Positions 32,976-42,100 of a stretch of 64,000 nt of DNA are shown one piece after another. The notes beneath the pieces were generated by a model. It worked only from the letters and a program-made list of their open reading frames with translations. It was not told the DNA's origin and did no database searches. Positions within the stretch are counted from its first letter, which is position 1; every line of letters starts with the position of its first letter. A program made the position numbers and the translations under genes. Location of the stretch: the NCBI GenBank assembly GCA_002437725.1, contig DJRF01000026.1:55286-119285 (forward strand), given 5' to 3'. This DNA is from Treponema sp. UBA6367. GTDB lineage: Bacteria > Spirochaetota > Spirochaetia > Treponematales > Treponemataceae.

Positions 32976-34943
32976 ATGGTTTCACTTGACGATCTTCGTG
33001 AAGAAATGAAAAAGCGTCTCGAAATTGACAAGCAGCTTAAAAATGTAGAGGTAAACGCTGATTCAATTGACGAAGCTCTTGCGGATGCAGCTATCCAGTT
33101 TGATACAAAAACAAAAAATCTTGAATATGAAGTTGTAGAAAAGGGAAGTAAAGGTTTTTTTGGAATTGGAAAGAAAAATTGGAAAATAAGAATATATCAG
33201 AGTCCTGAAAGCCTTATTGAAAAACAAAAGTCTTCAAACCTTGATATGTTTGGAAACGAAAACGAACTAGGACTTTCTCAGGAAGTTTCAACAGATGGAC
33301 TTTTCTATGTGCATCGTTTTGGTTCGGCAATTAAATTAAAAGTCATCCTTCCTAAGGGAAAAGGCCGTTTAGTTGATGAAAAAGAAGTTACAGATGCTGT
33401 AAAACGTCCCGATACAGAGTCTTTTGATAGTAAGCTTATTCAAAAGTATATAAAAAATGGTACAGATGGAAAGTATGAGACAATAGGTTCTTATAAGCAT
33501 ATCGCTTCTGCAGATGCCGTAATTGCAGTTGAGGTTTCAAAAGATGAAATGCACGGATACATAACTGTGGATGCTCCTGCTATGAGTGGTTCCGAGCTGA
33601 CCGCAGATGCCATTGAAAAGGCTTTAAAAGCCCAAGGTGTTCGTTGCGGCATAAACGAAGAAAAAATCTTAGAATTTGTTGACAATCCTGTATATTCTAC
33701 ATCTTATGAAGTGGCGAGTGCTATTTTGCCTGTTGATGGAAAAGATTCTTATGTTCAATATAATTTTGAAACGGATCAGTCTAAATTAAAAGCCCAGGAA
33801 TCTGCGTCTGGAAATGTAGATTTTAAAGAACTTAATAGAATTCAAAATGTTGTAAAGGGACAAGTCCTTGCTACTAGAATTGCCGCAACAAAAGGCAAGG
33901 GCGGAAAAACTCTTTATGGACATTACCTGGAAGCAAAAAATGGCAAGGATAATCCTGTTGTTTTAGGGCAAAATGTAGAATTTGATAAAGATGGTGCTAC
34001 AATATTGGCTTCTATAGATGGCCAGGTGCTTTTTGAAAATGGAAAAATCAAAGTTGAACCTATGCTTACCCTTGATGCTGTAAACATAAAAACTGGAAAT
34101 ATAACTTTTGTTGGTTCTGTTATTGTAAAAGGTGCTGTAGAAGACGGTTTTGATGTAAGCGCTTCTGGAACTATAGATATTGGCGGAACAGTTGGAAAAT
34201 GTCATATTGTTTCTGAGTCTGGAGACGTTATTGTTCATCAAGGTGTTTTTGGCAAAAACGAAGGTTCTATAAAAGCTGGAAAGTCTTTGTTTGTAAAATT
34301 TGTTCAGGGAATGAACCTTGAGGTTGAGCAAAATATTATTGCAACCGACAGCCTTATGAATTGCAATGCAACTGCAATGAAAAATATTGTAGTTTATGGA
34401 AAAAAGGCTCAAATTACAGGTGGAAATCTTTTTGCTACTGAAGAAATTTGTGCAAAGACTGTGGGGTCTCCTGGTGGAGGAACTACTACAGTTTTAAGTG
34501 TTGGTGTTGACCCTCGTGCTAAGAAAAAATTGGATGAATTTCTTGATTCGCACGGAAAACTCTTGAAAGAATTAGAAAATATCGACCTTGATATAAATAC
34601 ACTAGAAGAATTAAAGAAAAAGCGCCGTTCATTGCCAAAAGAAAAAGAAGATACCTTAGGTTCTCTTGTAGAAAGAAAAAAACAGATTGTTTCAGAAGCA
34701 AAAGAGTTGGCTCAGGAAATAGATTCTCTTCAAAATCATCTTAGAGATTTAAAAGCCGTAGGAAAAGTAAAGGTTGAAGGAACAGTCTATCCTGGAACAA
34801 AGATTTACGTGCGCGATGTTTTAGATGAAATTCATAGTGAAGTTTCAAAATGTACTTTTTATTATGAAAACGCATTTGCAAGAAGAGGACCTTACGAGCC
34901 TCCTTCGATAGATTTTACAAAAGGACCTGAAGGATATAACTAA
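32976..34943 (+). CDS. FapA/DUF342 family protein with Jag-N-like domain
   Basis: A 655-aa protein. The N-terminal 65 residues (VNADSIDEALADAAIQFDT to GSKGFFGIGKKNWKIRIY) match the Jag_N/KOW-like domain. The DUF342 (FapA, flagellar assembly protein A) beta-helix region follows, with VVKGQVLATRIAATKGKGG, GKDNPVVLGQNVEF, GNITFVGSVIVKGAVEDGFDV and GTIDIGGTVGKCHIV. A coiled coil lies near residues 525-595 and ends in GTVYPGTKIYVRD. FapA homologues affect flagellar assembly or polar localisation in other bacteria; the precise role in spirochetes is unknown. Confidence 0.88.
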   Translation: MVSLDDLREEMKKRLEIDKQLKNVEVNADSIDEALADAAIQFDTKTKNLEYEVVEKGSKGFFGIGKKNWKIRIYQSPESLIEKQKSSNLDMFGNENELGLSQEVSTDGLFYVHRFGSAIKLKVILPKGKGRLVDEKEVTDAVKRPDTESFDSKLIQKYIKNGTDGKYETIGSYKHIASADAVIAVEVSKDEMHGYITVDAPAMSGSELTADAIEKALKAQGVRCGINEEKILEFVDNPVYSTSYEVASAILPVDGKDSYVQYNFETDQSKLKAQESASGNVDFKELNRIQNVVKGQVLATRIAATKGKGGKTLYGHYLEAKNGKDNPVVLGQNVEFDKDGATILASIDGQVLFENGKIKVEPMLTLDAVNIKTGNITFVGSVIVKGAVEDGFDVSASGTIDIGGTVGKCHIVSESGDVIVHQGVFGKNEGSIKAGKSLFVKFVQGMNLEVEQNIIATDSLMNCNATAMKNIVVYGKKAQITGGNLFATEEICAKTVGSPGGGTTTVLSVGVDPRAKKKLDEFLDSHGKLLKELENIDLDINTLEELKKKRRSLPKEKEDTLGSLVERKKQIVSEAKELAQEIDSLQNHLRDLKAVGKVKVEGTVYPGTKIYVRDVLDEIHSEVSKCTFYYENAFARRGPYEPPSIDFTKGPEGYN

Positions 34944-34945
34944 TT

Positions 34946-35275
34946 ATGGGATTGCAGCCTATAGATTTACAAACAATGTATTCTCAGTTATCGAATGTTG
35001 CAAATCAAGTTTCTTATCAGCAGCAAGGAATTCAATTAAATCAAGCCATGCAGCAGTCCGAAGCTGTTCGCCAAAATATAGAAAGAAATAAGAAGGTTCA
35101 GCAGTCAGAAGAAAGTGAGAAATCTTCTGGTATAAACAATAATAGAAATAGTTCTTCTACATTTTATGGACAGTCTAAAAAAAATAATGGCGAAGAATCT
35201 GAATCAGAATCTTCTGAAGATTCAAGTCCTTTAAAAGAACCTTTTTTAGGGCAGCATATTGATCTAAAGAGGTAG
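34946..35275 (+). CDS. Small polar protein of unknown function
   Basis: A 109-aa hydrophilic protein 2 nt after fapA. The N-terminal helix QPIDLQTMYSQLSNVANQVS is followed by a Gln-rich stretch and a low-complexity Ser/Asn/Glu tail, ending with EPFLGQHIDLKR. No TM or signal sequence. Not recognised; the conserved-looking ends (N-terminal helix, C-terminal GQHIDLKR) suggest short binding motifs. Confidence 0.7.
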   Translation: MGLQPIDLQTMYSQLSNVANQVSYQQQGIQLNQAMQQSEAVRQNIERNKKVQQSEESEKSSGINNNRNSSSTFYGQSKKNNGEESESESSEDSSPLKEPFLGQHIDLKR

Positions 35276-35279
35276 AATT

Positions 35280-35993
35280 TTGGTTTTTCTTATAGTTATT
35301 CTTTGTCTTTTTAACATATCTTTATGGATTGTTTTTGTAGTAAGATTTAAAAAACTTTTTAATACTGATAGTATTATAGAAAATACAAAAGAAAGTGTTA
35401 ATAAAATTCTTATAGACTTGAATAATAATACAACAAGAAATATTAACCTGATAGAAGATAGAATTTCAAAGTTAAAGATTCTTATTGCTGAGGCTGACAA
35501 AAAAATAAAACTTCTGTCTGAACAGGAATTAGGAAATGCTGCCTTAAAAGATTTTAGAAATCAGGTTTCTTCTAATTCAAAAACTTCTTATGTTGCAAAA
35601 CACATTGCTGATTCTTATGGGAAAAATAAGGCTAAAAAGAATAATTCTATAAGCGCAGAATCTTCAGTTGTTCTTACAAAGACAGGAGAAAACGCAGTTG
35701 AAAAGCAGTCTTTTGCTCAAAACACCTTGTTCAGCGAAGATGAAAATTCTGAAAAAATGATAGATACAACTGCAACTGTAAATGTTACAGGAACTGGAGC
35801 GTCTTATGCTGAAATTCCTGTTATAGCTCCAAAAGTTTTTGTTTCTGATAAACCTGTTTCTACCAAAAATGGTTTAAAGCAGCAAATAGTCGATATGTTT
35901 GAAAAAGGATACGAAATTGAACAAATTGCATCTGAGCTTTCTTGTTCTCCTTTAGAAGTTCAATTTGCGCTTACCCTTGACGGAAAACTATGA
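35280..35993 (+). CDS. Membrane-anchored protein with C-terminal helix-turn-helix-like motif
   Basis: A 237-aa protein from TTG 35280. One N-terminal TM helix (VFLIVILCLFNISLWIVFVV), a coiled-coil stretch (about residues 35-85), a Ser/Thr-rich middle and a C-terminal segment LKQQIVDMFEKGYEIEQIASELSCSPLEVQFAL (in parts), which looks like the helix-turn-helix found at the end of DUF6115-type proteins next to flagellar genes. It overlaps galM by 4 nt. Confidence 0.72.
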   Translation: MVFLIVILCLFNISLWIVFVVRFKKLFNTDSIIENTKESVNKILIDLNNNTTRNINLIEDRISKLKILIAEADKKIKLLSEQELGNAALKDFRNQVSSNSKTSYVAKHIADSYGKNKAKKNNSISAESSVVLTKTGENAVEKQSFAQNTLFSEDENSEKMIDTTATVNVTGTGASYAEIPVIAPKVFVSDKPVSTKNGLKQQIVDMFEKGYEIEQIASELSCSPLEVQFALTLDGKL

Positions 35994-37051
35994 TTATGAA
36001 GATTTCAAAGATTTGTTTTGGCTCTCTTTCTGACGGTTCTCAAGCTACTTTGTTTACTATTGCTAGCAAAAGAATGTCATTTTCTGTTACAGATTTTGGT
36101 TGTACAATTACCTGTGTAAAACTTTTTGATAAAAAAGATTCTTTTACAGATGTAGTGTTAGGTTTTTCATCTCTTTCATCTTATGCAACCTCTTGGGGGA
36201 GTTTTGGTGCAATTATTGGCCGATATTCAAATAAAATTGAAAATGCGCAGTTTTCATTAGGGCAAAAAAAATACAAATTAGAAAACAATTGTGGCGGGCA
36301 TTGCCTTCACGGAGGAATTCCTAGATGGGAAAATATTTTGTGGAATTCAAAAATTGTACAAAATGAAAAATCTAGCGGAATTTGTTTTTCAAAGCGATTT
36401 CCCGATGGTTTTCAAGGTTTTCCAGGAAATTTGGATGTTGAAATTGAATATCTTCTTTGCGAGGATAATTCTCTTGAATTTAATTACAGAGCCGTTTGTG
36501 ATGAAAAAACTCCAATCAGCATAACAAACCATTCTTATTTCAACTTAAAAGGCTCTGGTTCTATTTTAGATCATATTCTTCAATTAAATTGCGATAAGTT
36601 TTTGGAGCAAGACAAAAATCAACTGCCAACAGGTGCTATAGAATCTGTAAAAAATAGTCGCTTCGATTTTATTCAGCCAAGAAGAATTGGAGAGTGCAAA
36701 AAGATTGAGGATGAAAAAGGTTATGATAACTGCTTTGTTACCAATGCGTACAGAATGTCTTTAGGAATTCCGCAAAGAACTGTGCCTCTTGTAAAAATCG
36801 CTACGCTAACGGAGGCGGAATCAAAAAAATCTATGGAGGTTTTTACAAATTGCGAAGGTTTTCAGCTTTATAATGCAAAGTATGTAAGATATTTGCCTGG
36901 AAAATACGGAGCAATGTATATGCCGTTTTGCGGAATCTGTTTTGAACCACAGGCTTTTCCAAATTCTCCAAATATAAAAGAATTTCCTTCTGCAATCCTT
37001 GAGCCTGGACAAGAATATTTTTCTAAAACTGTGTTTAAGTTCAAGTTTTAG
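35990..37051 (+). CDS. galM: Aldose 1-epimerase (galactose mutarotase)
   Basis: A 353-aa galactose mutarotase family enzyme (alpha/beta anomer interconversion of hexoses). Markers: FGAIIGRYSNKIENAQFSL, GGHCLHGG (first catalytic-site His), ITNHSYFNLKG (catalytic His) and GICFEPQAFPNSPN (catalytic Glu). ATG 35990 overlaps the upstream gene (ATGA); ATG 35996 is an alternative. Its place at the end of the motility supercluster looks like simple co-transcription; a functional link is not evident. Confidence 0.93.
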   Translation: MIMKISKICFGSLSDGSQATLFTIASKRMSFSVTDFGCTITCVKLFDKKDSFTDVVLGFSSLSSYATSWGSFGAIIGRYSNKIENAQFSLGQKKYKLENNCGGHCLHGGIPRWENILWNSKIVQNEKSSGICFSKRFPDGFQGFPGNLDVEIEYLLCEDNSLEFNYRAVCDEKTPISITNHSYFNLKGSGSILDHILQLNCDKFLEQDKNQLPTGAIESVKNSRFDFIQPRRIGECKKIEDEKGYDNCFVTNAYRMSLGIPQRTVPLVKIATLTEAESKKSMEVFTNCEGFQLYNAKYVRYLPGKYGAMYMPFCGICFEPQAFPNSPNIKEFPSAILEPGQEYFSKTVFKFKF

Positions 37052-37060
37052 ATTGAAAGA

Positions 37061-37099
37061 CCTAAACTTCGAGTTTTATAAAAATAAAACAAAATATAA
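37061..37099. repeat. Intergenic repeat, copy B (left half only)
   Basis: CCTAAACTTCGAGTTTTA (37061-37078) plus AAAATAAAACAAAA matches the left half of copy D closely. A matching right arm is not found, so this is a decayed or half copy, 10 nt after the galM stop. Confidence 0.5.
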
Positions 37100-37181
37100 C
37101 TTGAAAAATCATAGTTTTGCTTTTATATTTTATATATTAGTTTTCTATAGTTAAAAAAAGAAGTATTTTAAATCGTTTTAT

Positions 37182-37187
37182 TATAAT
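37182..37187 (+). promoter_or_regulatory. Possible -10 element of the V-ATPase operon
   Basis: TATAAT 35 nt before the subunit E ATG. No convincing -35 is seen at 17 nt (AGAAGT). A normal leader with ribosome binding site GTGAGGTAG follows, unlike the leaderless pattern elsewhere. Confidence 0.4.
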
Positions 37188-37222
37188 GATTTAGAAAAAG
37201 ACAACTTTTTAGTGAGGTAGAA

Positions 37223-37843
37223 ATGGACGTTCAATTGCAAGAATTAATTGACAAAATTAAAAAAGATGGTGTAGCTACTGCCGAGCAGCAGGCTGCAAAA
37301 ATTATAGAAGAGGCGGAAAAAAAAGCTTTAGCCATAGAATCAGAAGCTCAAAAAAAATCTGAAGATATGGTAAAGAATGCAAAGGCCGAAATCGAAAGGC
37401 TTGAAAAAGCTAGTGACGATGCTATTTCTCAAGCATGTAGAAATATGCTTCTTTCGTTTAGAGATTCTTTGCTAAAAGAGCTTGATGCGTTTGTAAATTC
37501 TGAATGTGCAAAAGTTTATTCAAAGGATTTGCTTAAAAACTTAGTTCCAGAAACAGTAAAGTCTTGGAGCAAAAATGTTGATGCTTCCGCTCTTTCTGTT
37601 CTTTTGAGCGAAAAAGATTGCAAGGAACTTGAATCTGAATTTAAAGCGGCTTTAAAAGCAGAACTTGCAAAAGGTCTTGAAATAAAAGTTGATAAATCCC
37701 TTTCTGCCGGTTTTAGAATTGGTATTAACAATGGAGCTGCATACTATGATTATTCAGCAGAATCTGTTGCAGACTTATTTACATCTTATCTGAATCCACG
37801 TGTTGCGCAGATTATGAAGAATGCAGCTAAAGGAACTAATTAG
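37223..37843 (+). CDS. atpE: V-type ATPase subunit E
   Basis: A 206-aa peripheral stalk subunit. The N-terminal half is a long helix rich in Ala/Glu/Lys (QAAKIIEEAEKKALAIESEA and onward), as in V/A-type E subunits, and the C-terminal half is globular with LSAGFRIGINNGAAYYDYSAE near the end. First gene of the V-ATPase operon. The stop overlaps the next gene's GTG (TAGTG). Confidence 0.9.
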   Translation: MDVQLQELIDKIKKDGVATAEQQAAKIIEEAEKKALAIESEAQKKSEDMVKNAKAEIERLEKASDDAISQACRNMLLSFRDSLLKELDAFVNSECAKVYSKDLLKNLVPETVKSWSKNVDASALSVLLSEKDCKELESEFKAALKAELAKGLEIKVDKSLSAGFRIGINNGAAYYDYSAESVADLFTSYLNPRVAQIMKNAAKGTN

Positions 37844-38388
37844 TGAAAGAACAATATTATCTGGTTTCGCAGTTACCTGATATTTCTGCTGCTGAAGAAA
37901 AATCTTCACTGCCAATAACAGAAAAGTATTACAGAGATTTGTGTTCTCGCTTTCTTGATAAAAAAGATTTAGTTATTTTAAATGAACTTTCTTTAGAACC
38001 ACCTCGTGTTCCTGTAGAAACTGGGTCTTTATTTCTCAATCAATGGTATGATTTTGAAAGAGCGCTTCGTTATGCACTGTGCCAAGTTCGAGCGCAGAAA
38101 ATGAAAAAAGATATAGGACCAATGCCAATATCATGTACGCAGGATATAATTCAAGCAGCTAGAACGGCAGTCGGAATGGACAGCCCTCTTTCTGCGGAAC
38201 AATATCTTTTTGAATATAGATTAAGTGTCTTAGACGAAATTCAGCCTTTAGATAATTTTTCAGTCGATGCTGTCTTTTCTTATGGAATAAGATTGATGCT
38301 GGTTGAAAGAATGAAAAAGTTTGATAAGGATAAAGGCACTGATTCTTATCATAAAATTTATGATACTATACTTGGAGAAACGATATGA
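37843..38388 (+). CDS. DUF2764 protein of the V-ATPase operon
   Basis: A 181-aa protein starting MKEQYYLVSQLPDIS, with SLEPPRVPVETGSLFLNQWYDFERALRYAL (in parts) and DRMKKF-like VERMKKFDKDKGTDSYHKIYDTILG at the end. This matches the DUF2764 family that sits between E and A genes in spirochete and Bacteroidetes-type V-ATPase operons. No typical subunit C gene is present, so it may fill that position in the complex (inference). Translationally coupled on both sides. Confidence 0.85.
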   Translation: MKEQYYLVSQLPDISAAEEKSSLPITEKYYRDLCSRFLDKKDLVILNELSLEPPRVPVETGSLFLNQWYDFERALRYALCQVRAQKMKKDIGPMPISCTQDIIQAARTAVGMDSPLSAEQYLFEYRLSVLDEIQPLDNFSVDAVFSYGIRLMLVERMKKFDKDKGTDSYHKIYDTILGETI

Positions 38389-40154
38389 CGGATACAAAAG
38401 GGAAAGTAGTCGGTATCAATGGTAATATGGTTTCCGTTGAATTTGACGGAAATATTTCCATGAACGAAGTTGCCTATGTAAATGTAGAAGGCAAAAAACT
38501 TAAGGGCGAAGTAATCCGTATTCGCGGAAATGTAGCTCAAATGCAGATTTATGAAATGACGCAGGGGATAAAAGCTGGTGATGCAGTTGAATTCACAGGC
38601 AACCTTCTTTCAGCTCTGCTTGGTCCTGGCTTGCTTGGGCAAATTTATGATGGTCTGCAAAATCCATTGCCCCTTGTTGCAGAAAAAGCAGGTTTCTTCC
38701 TTGAAAGAGGAGTTTATGTTGATTCTCTTTCTAAAACTGCAAAGTGGGATTGGACTCCAACCGTAAAAACAGGAGATAAAGTTTTAAGAGGGGATTCAAT
38801 TGGTTCTGTTCCAGAAGGTCCTTTTACGCACAAAATTTTAGTTCCTTTTGGTTTGCTTGGAACTTACACCGTAAAAGAAGTTACTCCTGCTGGTTCTTAC
38901 ACAATAAACGATACAATGGCTGTAATTGTTGACGAAAAAGGCAATGAACACAAGCTGACCATGTGTTTTGAATGGCCTGTAAAGCGTGCTGTCGACTGTT
39001 ATGCAGAACGACTTGCACCTACAGAAACAATGGTTACAAAAACTCGTCTTATAGATACGTTCTTTCCGGTTGCAAAAGGCGGTACTTACTGTATTCCTGG
39101 TCCTTTTGGCGCAGGAAAGACAGTTATTCAGCATACAACTTCAAGGAATGCCGATGTTGACATCGTAATCATCGCGGCGTGCGGTGAACGAGCCGGTGAA
39201 GTTGTAGAAACTATTAAAGAGTTCCCTGAATTAAAAGACCCTAGAACAGGCGAATCGTTGATGAAGAGAACAATTATTATTTGTAACACTTCTTCAATGC
39301 CTGTTGCTTCGCGAGAAGCTTCTGTTTATACATCAGTTACTTTGGCAGAGTACTACAGACAGATGGGACTTCACGTACTTCTTCTTGCTGATTCAACTTC
39401 TCGTTGGGCACAGGCTTTGCGAGAAATGTCAGGCCGCTTGGAAGAAATCCCTGGAGAAGAAGCTTTCCCTGCATATCTTGAATCTTATATTGCCGCATTC
39501 TATGAGCGGGCAGGCTATGTTCGGCTTAGAGACGGTTCTTTTGGTTCTGTAACAATTGGCGGTACAGTTTCTCCTGCCGGTGGAAACTTCGAAGAGCCTG
39601 TAACTCAGGCAACATTAAAAGTTGTAGGTGCTTTCCATGGTCTTACCCGGGAACGCTCTGATGCTCGAAAATTTCCTTCAATCGATCCAATTGCTTCTTG
39701 GTCGAAATACAAAGGCGTTGTTGCGGAGCCAAAAGTCGCATATTCACGTGAGATTTATAAGCGAGGCGTTGAAGTAAATCAAATGATGAAAGTAGTAGGC
39801 GAGGAAGGAACTTCTACTGAAGATTTTATTTTCTATATGAAGAGCGAATTCCTTGATTACGTTTACTTTCAGCAGAACTCGTTTGACGAAGTAGATGCTG
39901 CTGTTACCATAGAAAGACAAAATTATGTATTCAACAAGGTTCTTACAGTTCTTGGTTCTAATTTTAATCTTGAAGACAAAGATTCTGCTCGAACATTCTT
40001 TAATCAAATTCGTCAGAAGTTTCTTGACTGGAACTACATTGCGTGGGATGCCCCAGAGTTTAAGGCTAAAGAAGCTGAAATCGACGAATTGTATTCTTCC
40101 AAGAATGGAACCCTTACAGCAGAAGCTGCAGCTCTTCTCAAGGATGGTGAATAA
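38385..40154 (+). CDS. atpA: V-type ATPase catalytic subunit A
   Basis: A 589-aa catalytic subunit. The P-loop [12 protein letters not shown] is at about residues 236-247. The non-homologous insertion typical of V/A-type A subunits lies before it. [30 protein letters not shown] (in parts) and [20 protein letters not shown] follow. It hydrolyses or makes ATP depending on the ion gradient. It overlaps both neighbours (ATGA with DUF2764, TAATG with B). Confidence 0.97.
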   Translation: MTDTKGKVVGINGNMVSVEFDGNISMNEVAYVNVEGKKLKGEVIRIRGNVAQMQIYEMTQGIKAGDAVEFTGNLLSALLGPGLLGQIYDGLQNPLPLVAEKAGFFLERGVYVDSLSKTAKWDWTPTVKTGDKVLRGDSIGSVPEGPFTHKILVPFGLLGTYTVKEVTPAGSYTINDTMAVIVDEKGNEHKLTMCFEWPVKRAVDCYAERLAPTETMVTKTRLIDTFFPVAKGGTYCIPGPFGAGKTVIQHTTSRNADVDIVIIAACGERAGEVVETIKEFPELKDPRTGESLMKRTIIICNTSSMPVASREASVYTSVTLAEYYRQMGLHVLLLADSTSRWAQALREMSGRLEEIPGEEAFPAYLESYIAAFYERAGYVRLRDGSFGSVTIGGTVSPAGGNFEEPVTQATLKVVGAFHGLTRERSDARKFPSIDPIASWSKYKGVVAEPKVAYSREIYKRGVEVNQMMKVVGEEGTSTEDFIFYMKSEFLDYVYFQQNSFDEVDAAVTIERQNYVFNKVLTVLGSNFNLEDKDSARTFFNQIRQKFLDWNYIAWDAPEFKAKEAEIDELYSSKNGTLTAEAAALLKDGE

Positions 40155-41452
40155 TGAATAAAGTTTATAGCAAAATTGAATCCATCGTAGGAAGTGTTAT
40201 CACTGTAAGAGCTACAAATGTGGCTTATGGTGAGCTTGCCGAAATCGAAACGGTTTATGGAAAATCGCTTGCAGAAGTAAATAAAATTGATGGAGATATT
40301 GTTTCTCTCCAAGTTTTTGCTGGTGGACGAGGTGTAAATACTGGTGACCATATAAAATTTTTAGGTCACCGAATGGAAGTTAGTTTTAGCGAAGATTTGC
40401 TTGGAAGAATTTTCAATGGCTCTGCAGAACCTCGCGACAATGGACCTGCTCTTACAGACAATCTTGTTGCTATTGGAGGACCTTCTGTAAATCCTTCAAA
40501 ACGTATAATGGCTCGCAGAATGATTCGAACAGGTATTCCAATGATTGATATGTTCAATACGTTGGTTGTTTCGCAGAAACTTCCTATCTTTAGTATTTCT
40601 GGCGAACCTTACAACCAGCTCCTTGCGCGAATTGCAATGCAGGCGGAAGTCGATGTAATCGTTCTTGGCGGAATGGGCTTAAAATACGATGATTATCTTT
40701 ACTTTAAGAATACGCTTGAAAACGGTGGGGCTCTTTCTAGGACTGTAATGTTTATTCATACAGCGGCAGATCCAACTGTTGAATGTCAAAAAATTCCTGA
40801 CCTTTCTCTTGCAGTTGCTGAACAGTTCGCTCTTCAGGGAAAAGATGTTCTTGTTCTTCTTACCGATATGACAAACTTTGCAGATTCGTTAAAAGAAATT
40901 GCAATTACACAGGAACAGGTTCCTTCTAATCGTGGTTATCCTGGAGATTTGTATTCTCAGCTAGCAAGCCGCTATGAAAAAGCTGTAGACTTTGACAATG
41001 CTGGCTCTGTTACAGTTCTTGCTGTAACTACAATGCCAGGAGATGATGTTACTCATCCAGTTCCAGATAACACTGGTTATATCACAGAAGGTCAGTACTA
41101 TCTTAAGGGCGGAAGAATTGAGCCGTTTGGTTCATTGTCGCGATTAAAACAGAATGTAAACAGTTCAACCCGCGATGACCATCGGGCTCTTATGGACGGT
41201 ATGATTCGTCTTTACGCAAACTATAAAGATACTCTTGAAAAAAAATCCATGGGTTTCAATATGAGCGCATGGGATGAAAAACTTCTTGCATTTGGAAAAG
41301 AATTTGAAAATGAGATGATGGATCTTTCAAAAAATATTCCTTTGGAAGAAGCATTGGATCTTGGTTGGAAGATTCTTGCTGATTGTTTTGAACCTTCTGA
41401 AACTGGTATTAAAACTGCATTGGTAGAAAAATACTGGCCTTCAAATAAATAA
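40154..41452 (+). CDS. atpB: V-type ATPase subunit B
   Basis: A 432-aa non-catalytic nucleotide-binding subunit. It lacks the full Walker A Lys ([16 protein letters not shown] in its place), as B subunits do, and has [39 protein letters not shown] and [20 protein letters not shown]. One base shared with subunit A; the D gene follows after 18 nt with AGGAAA upstream. Confidence 0.96.
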   Translation: MNKVYSKIESIVGSVITVRATNVAYGELAEIETVYGKSLAEVNKIDGDIVSLQVFAGGRGVNTGDHIKFLGHRMEVSFSEDLLGRIFNGSAEPRDNGPALTDNLVAIGGPSVNPSKRIMARRMIRTGIPMIDMFNTLVVSQKLPIFSISGEPYNQLLARIAMQAEVDVIVLGGMGLKYDDYLYFKNTLENGGALSRTVMFIHTAADPTVECQKIPDLSLAVAEQFALQGKDVLVLLTDMTNFADSLKEIAITQEQVPSNRGYPGDLYSQLASRYEKAVDFDNAGSVTVLAVTTMPGDDVTHPVPDNTGYITEGQYYLKGGRIEPFGSLSRLKQNVNSSTRDDHRALMDGMIRLYANYKDTLEKKSMGFNMSAWDEKLLAFGKEFENEMMDLSKNIPLEEALDLGWKILADCFEPSETGIKTALVEKYWPSNK

Positions 41453-41470
41453 GACTGGTAAGGAAACTGT

Positions 41471-42100
41471 ATGGCAAAAATAAAGCTGACTAAAAATGAG
41501 CAAAAGGTTCAAAAAGATGCGTTGAAAATGTATCAGCGCTATCTTCCTACGCTTACGCTCAAAAAACAGCAGCTCCAAACAGAGATTCGTACAATAGAGG
41601 CTAAGGCAAAAGAAGTTAGGGCAAAACGCATTGCGCTGGAAAAGGAATTCGATGAATGGATTTCTGTTTTTGGAGAAGCAGATGCATTTAAGCCTGGAAT
41701 GGTTACTGTAAGCAATATAAAAAAAGGTTTTGGTAATATTGCCGGTGTTACTATTCCTATTTACGAAGGTGCTGATTTTAATCGTGGTGATTACGATTTG
41801 TATGAAACTCCGCTTTGGATTGATTTAGCTGCTGACAGAATGGAAAAGGCTTTGTCTTTGGATTTGGAAGCTGGCGTGCTTGATGAACAAGTTCGCTTGC
41901 TCTCTAAGGAACTTAGAACAACTACACAGCGTGTAAACTTGTTTGAAAAGGTAAAAATTCCAGAGACAAAAGCAAATATAAAGAAAATTTCTGTTTATCT
42001 TGGTGATGAACAGGTTGCAGCAGTCGTAAGAAGCAAAATTTCTAAAAAGAAACTTCAGGCAAATGCTAATGCAACTAACAAAGAGGAGGCTGCAGAATGA
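41471..42100 (+). CDS. atpD: V-type ATPase subunit D
   Basis: A 209-aa central rotor axle. Long helices at both ends: N-terminal KMYQRYLPTLTLKKQQLQTE and C-terminal LSKELRTTTQRVNLFEKVKIPE, the classic subunit D pattern. It overlaps the I gene (ATGA). No subunit F gene follows, which is noted separately. Confidence 0.93.
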   Translation: MAKIKLTKNEQKVQKDALKMYQRYLPTLTLKKQQLQTEIRTIEAKAKEVRAKRIALEKEFDEWISVFGEADAFKPGMVTVSNIKKGFGNIAGVTIPIYEGADFNRGDYDLYETPLWIDLAADRMEKALSLDLEAGVLDEQVRLLSKELRTTTQRVNLFEKVKIPETKANIKKISVYLGDEQVAAVVRSKISKKKLQANANATNKEEAAE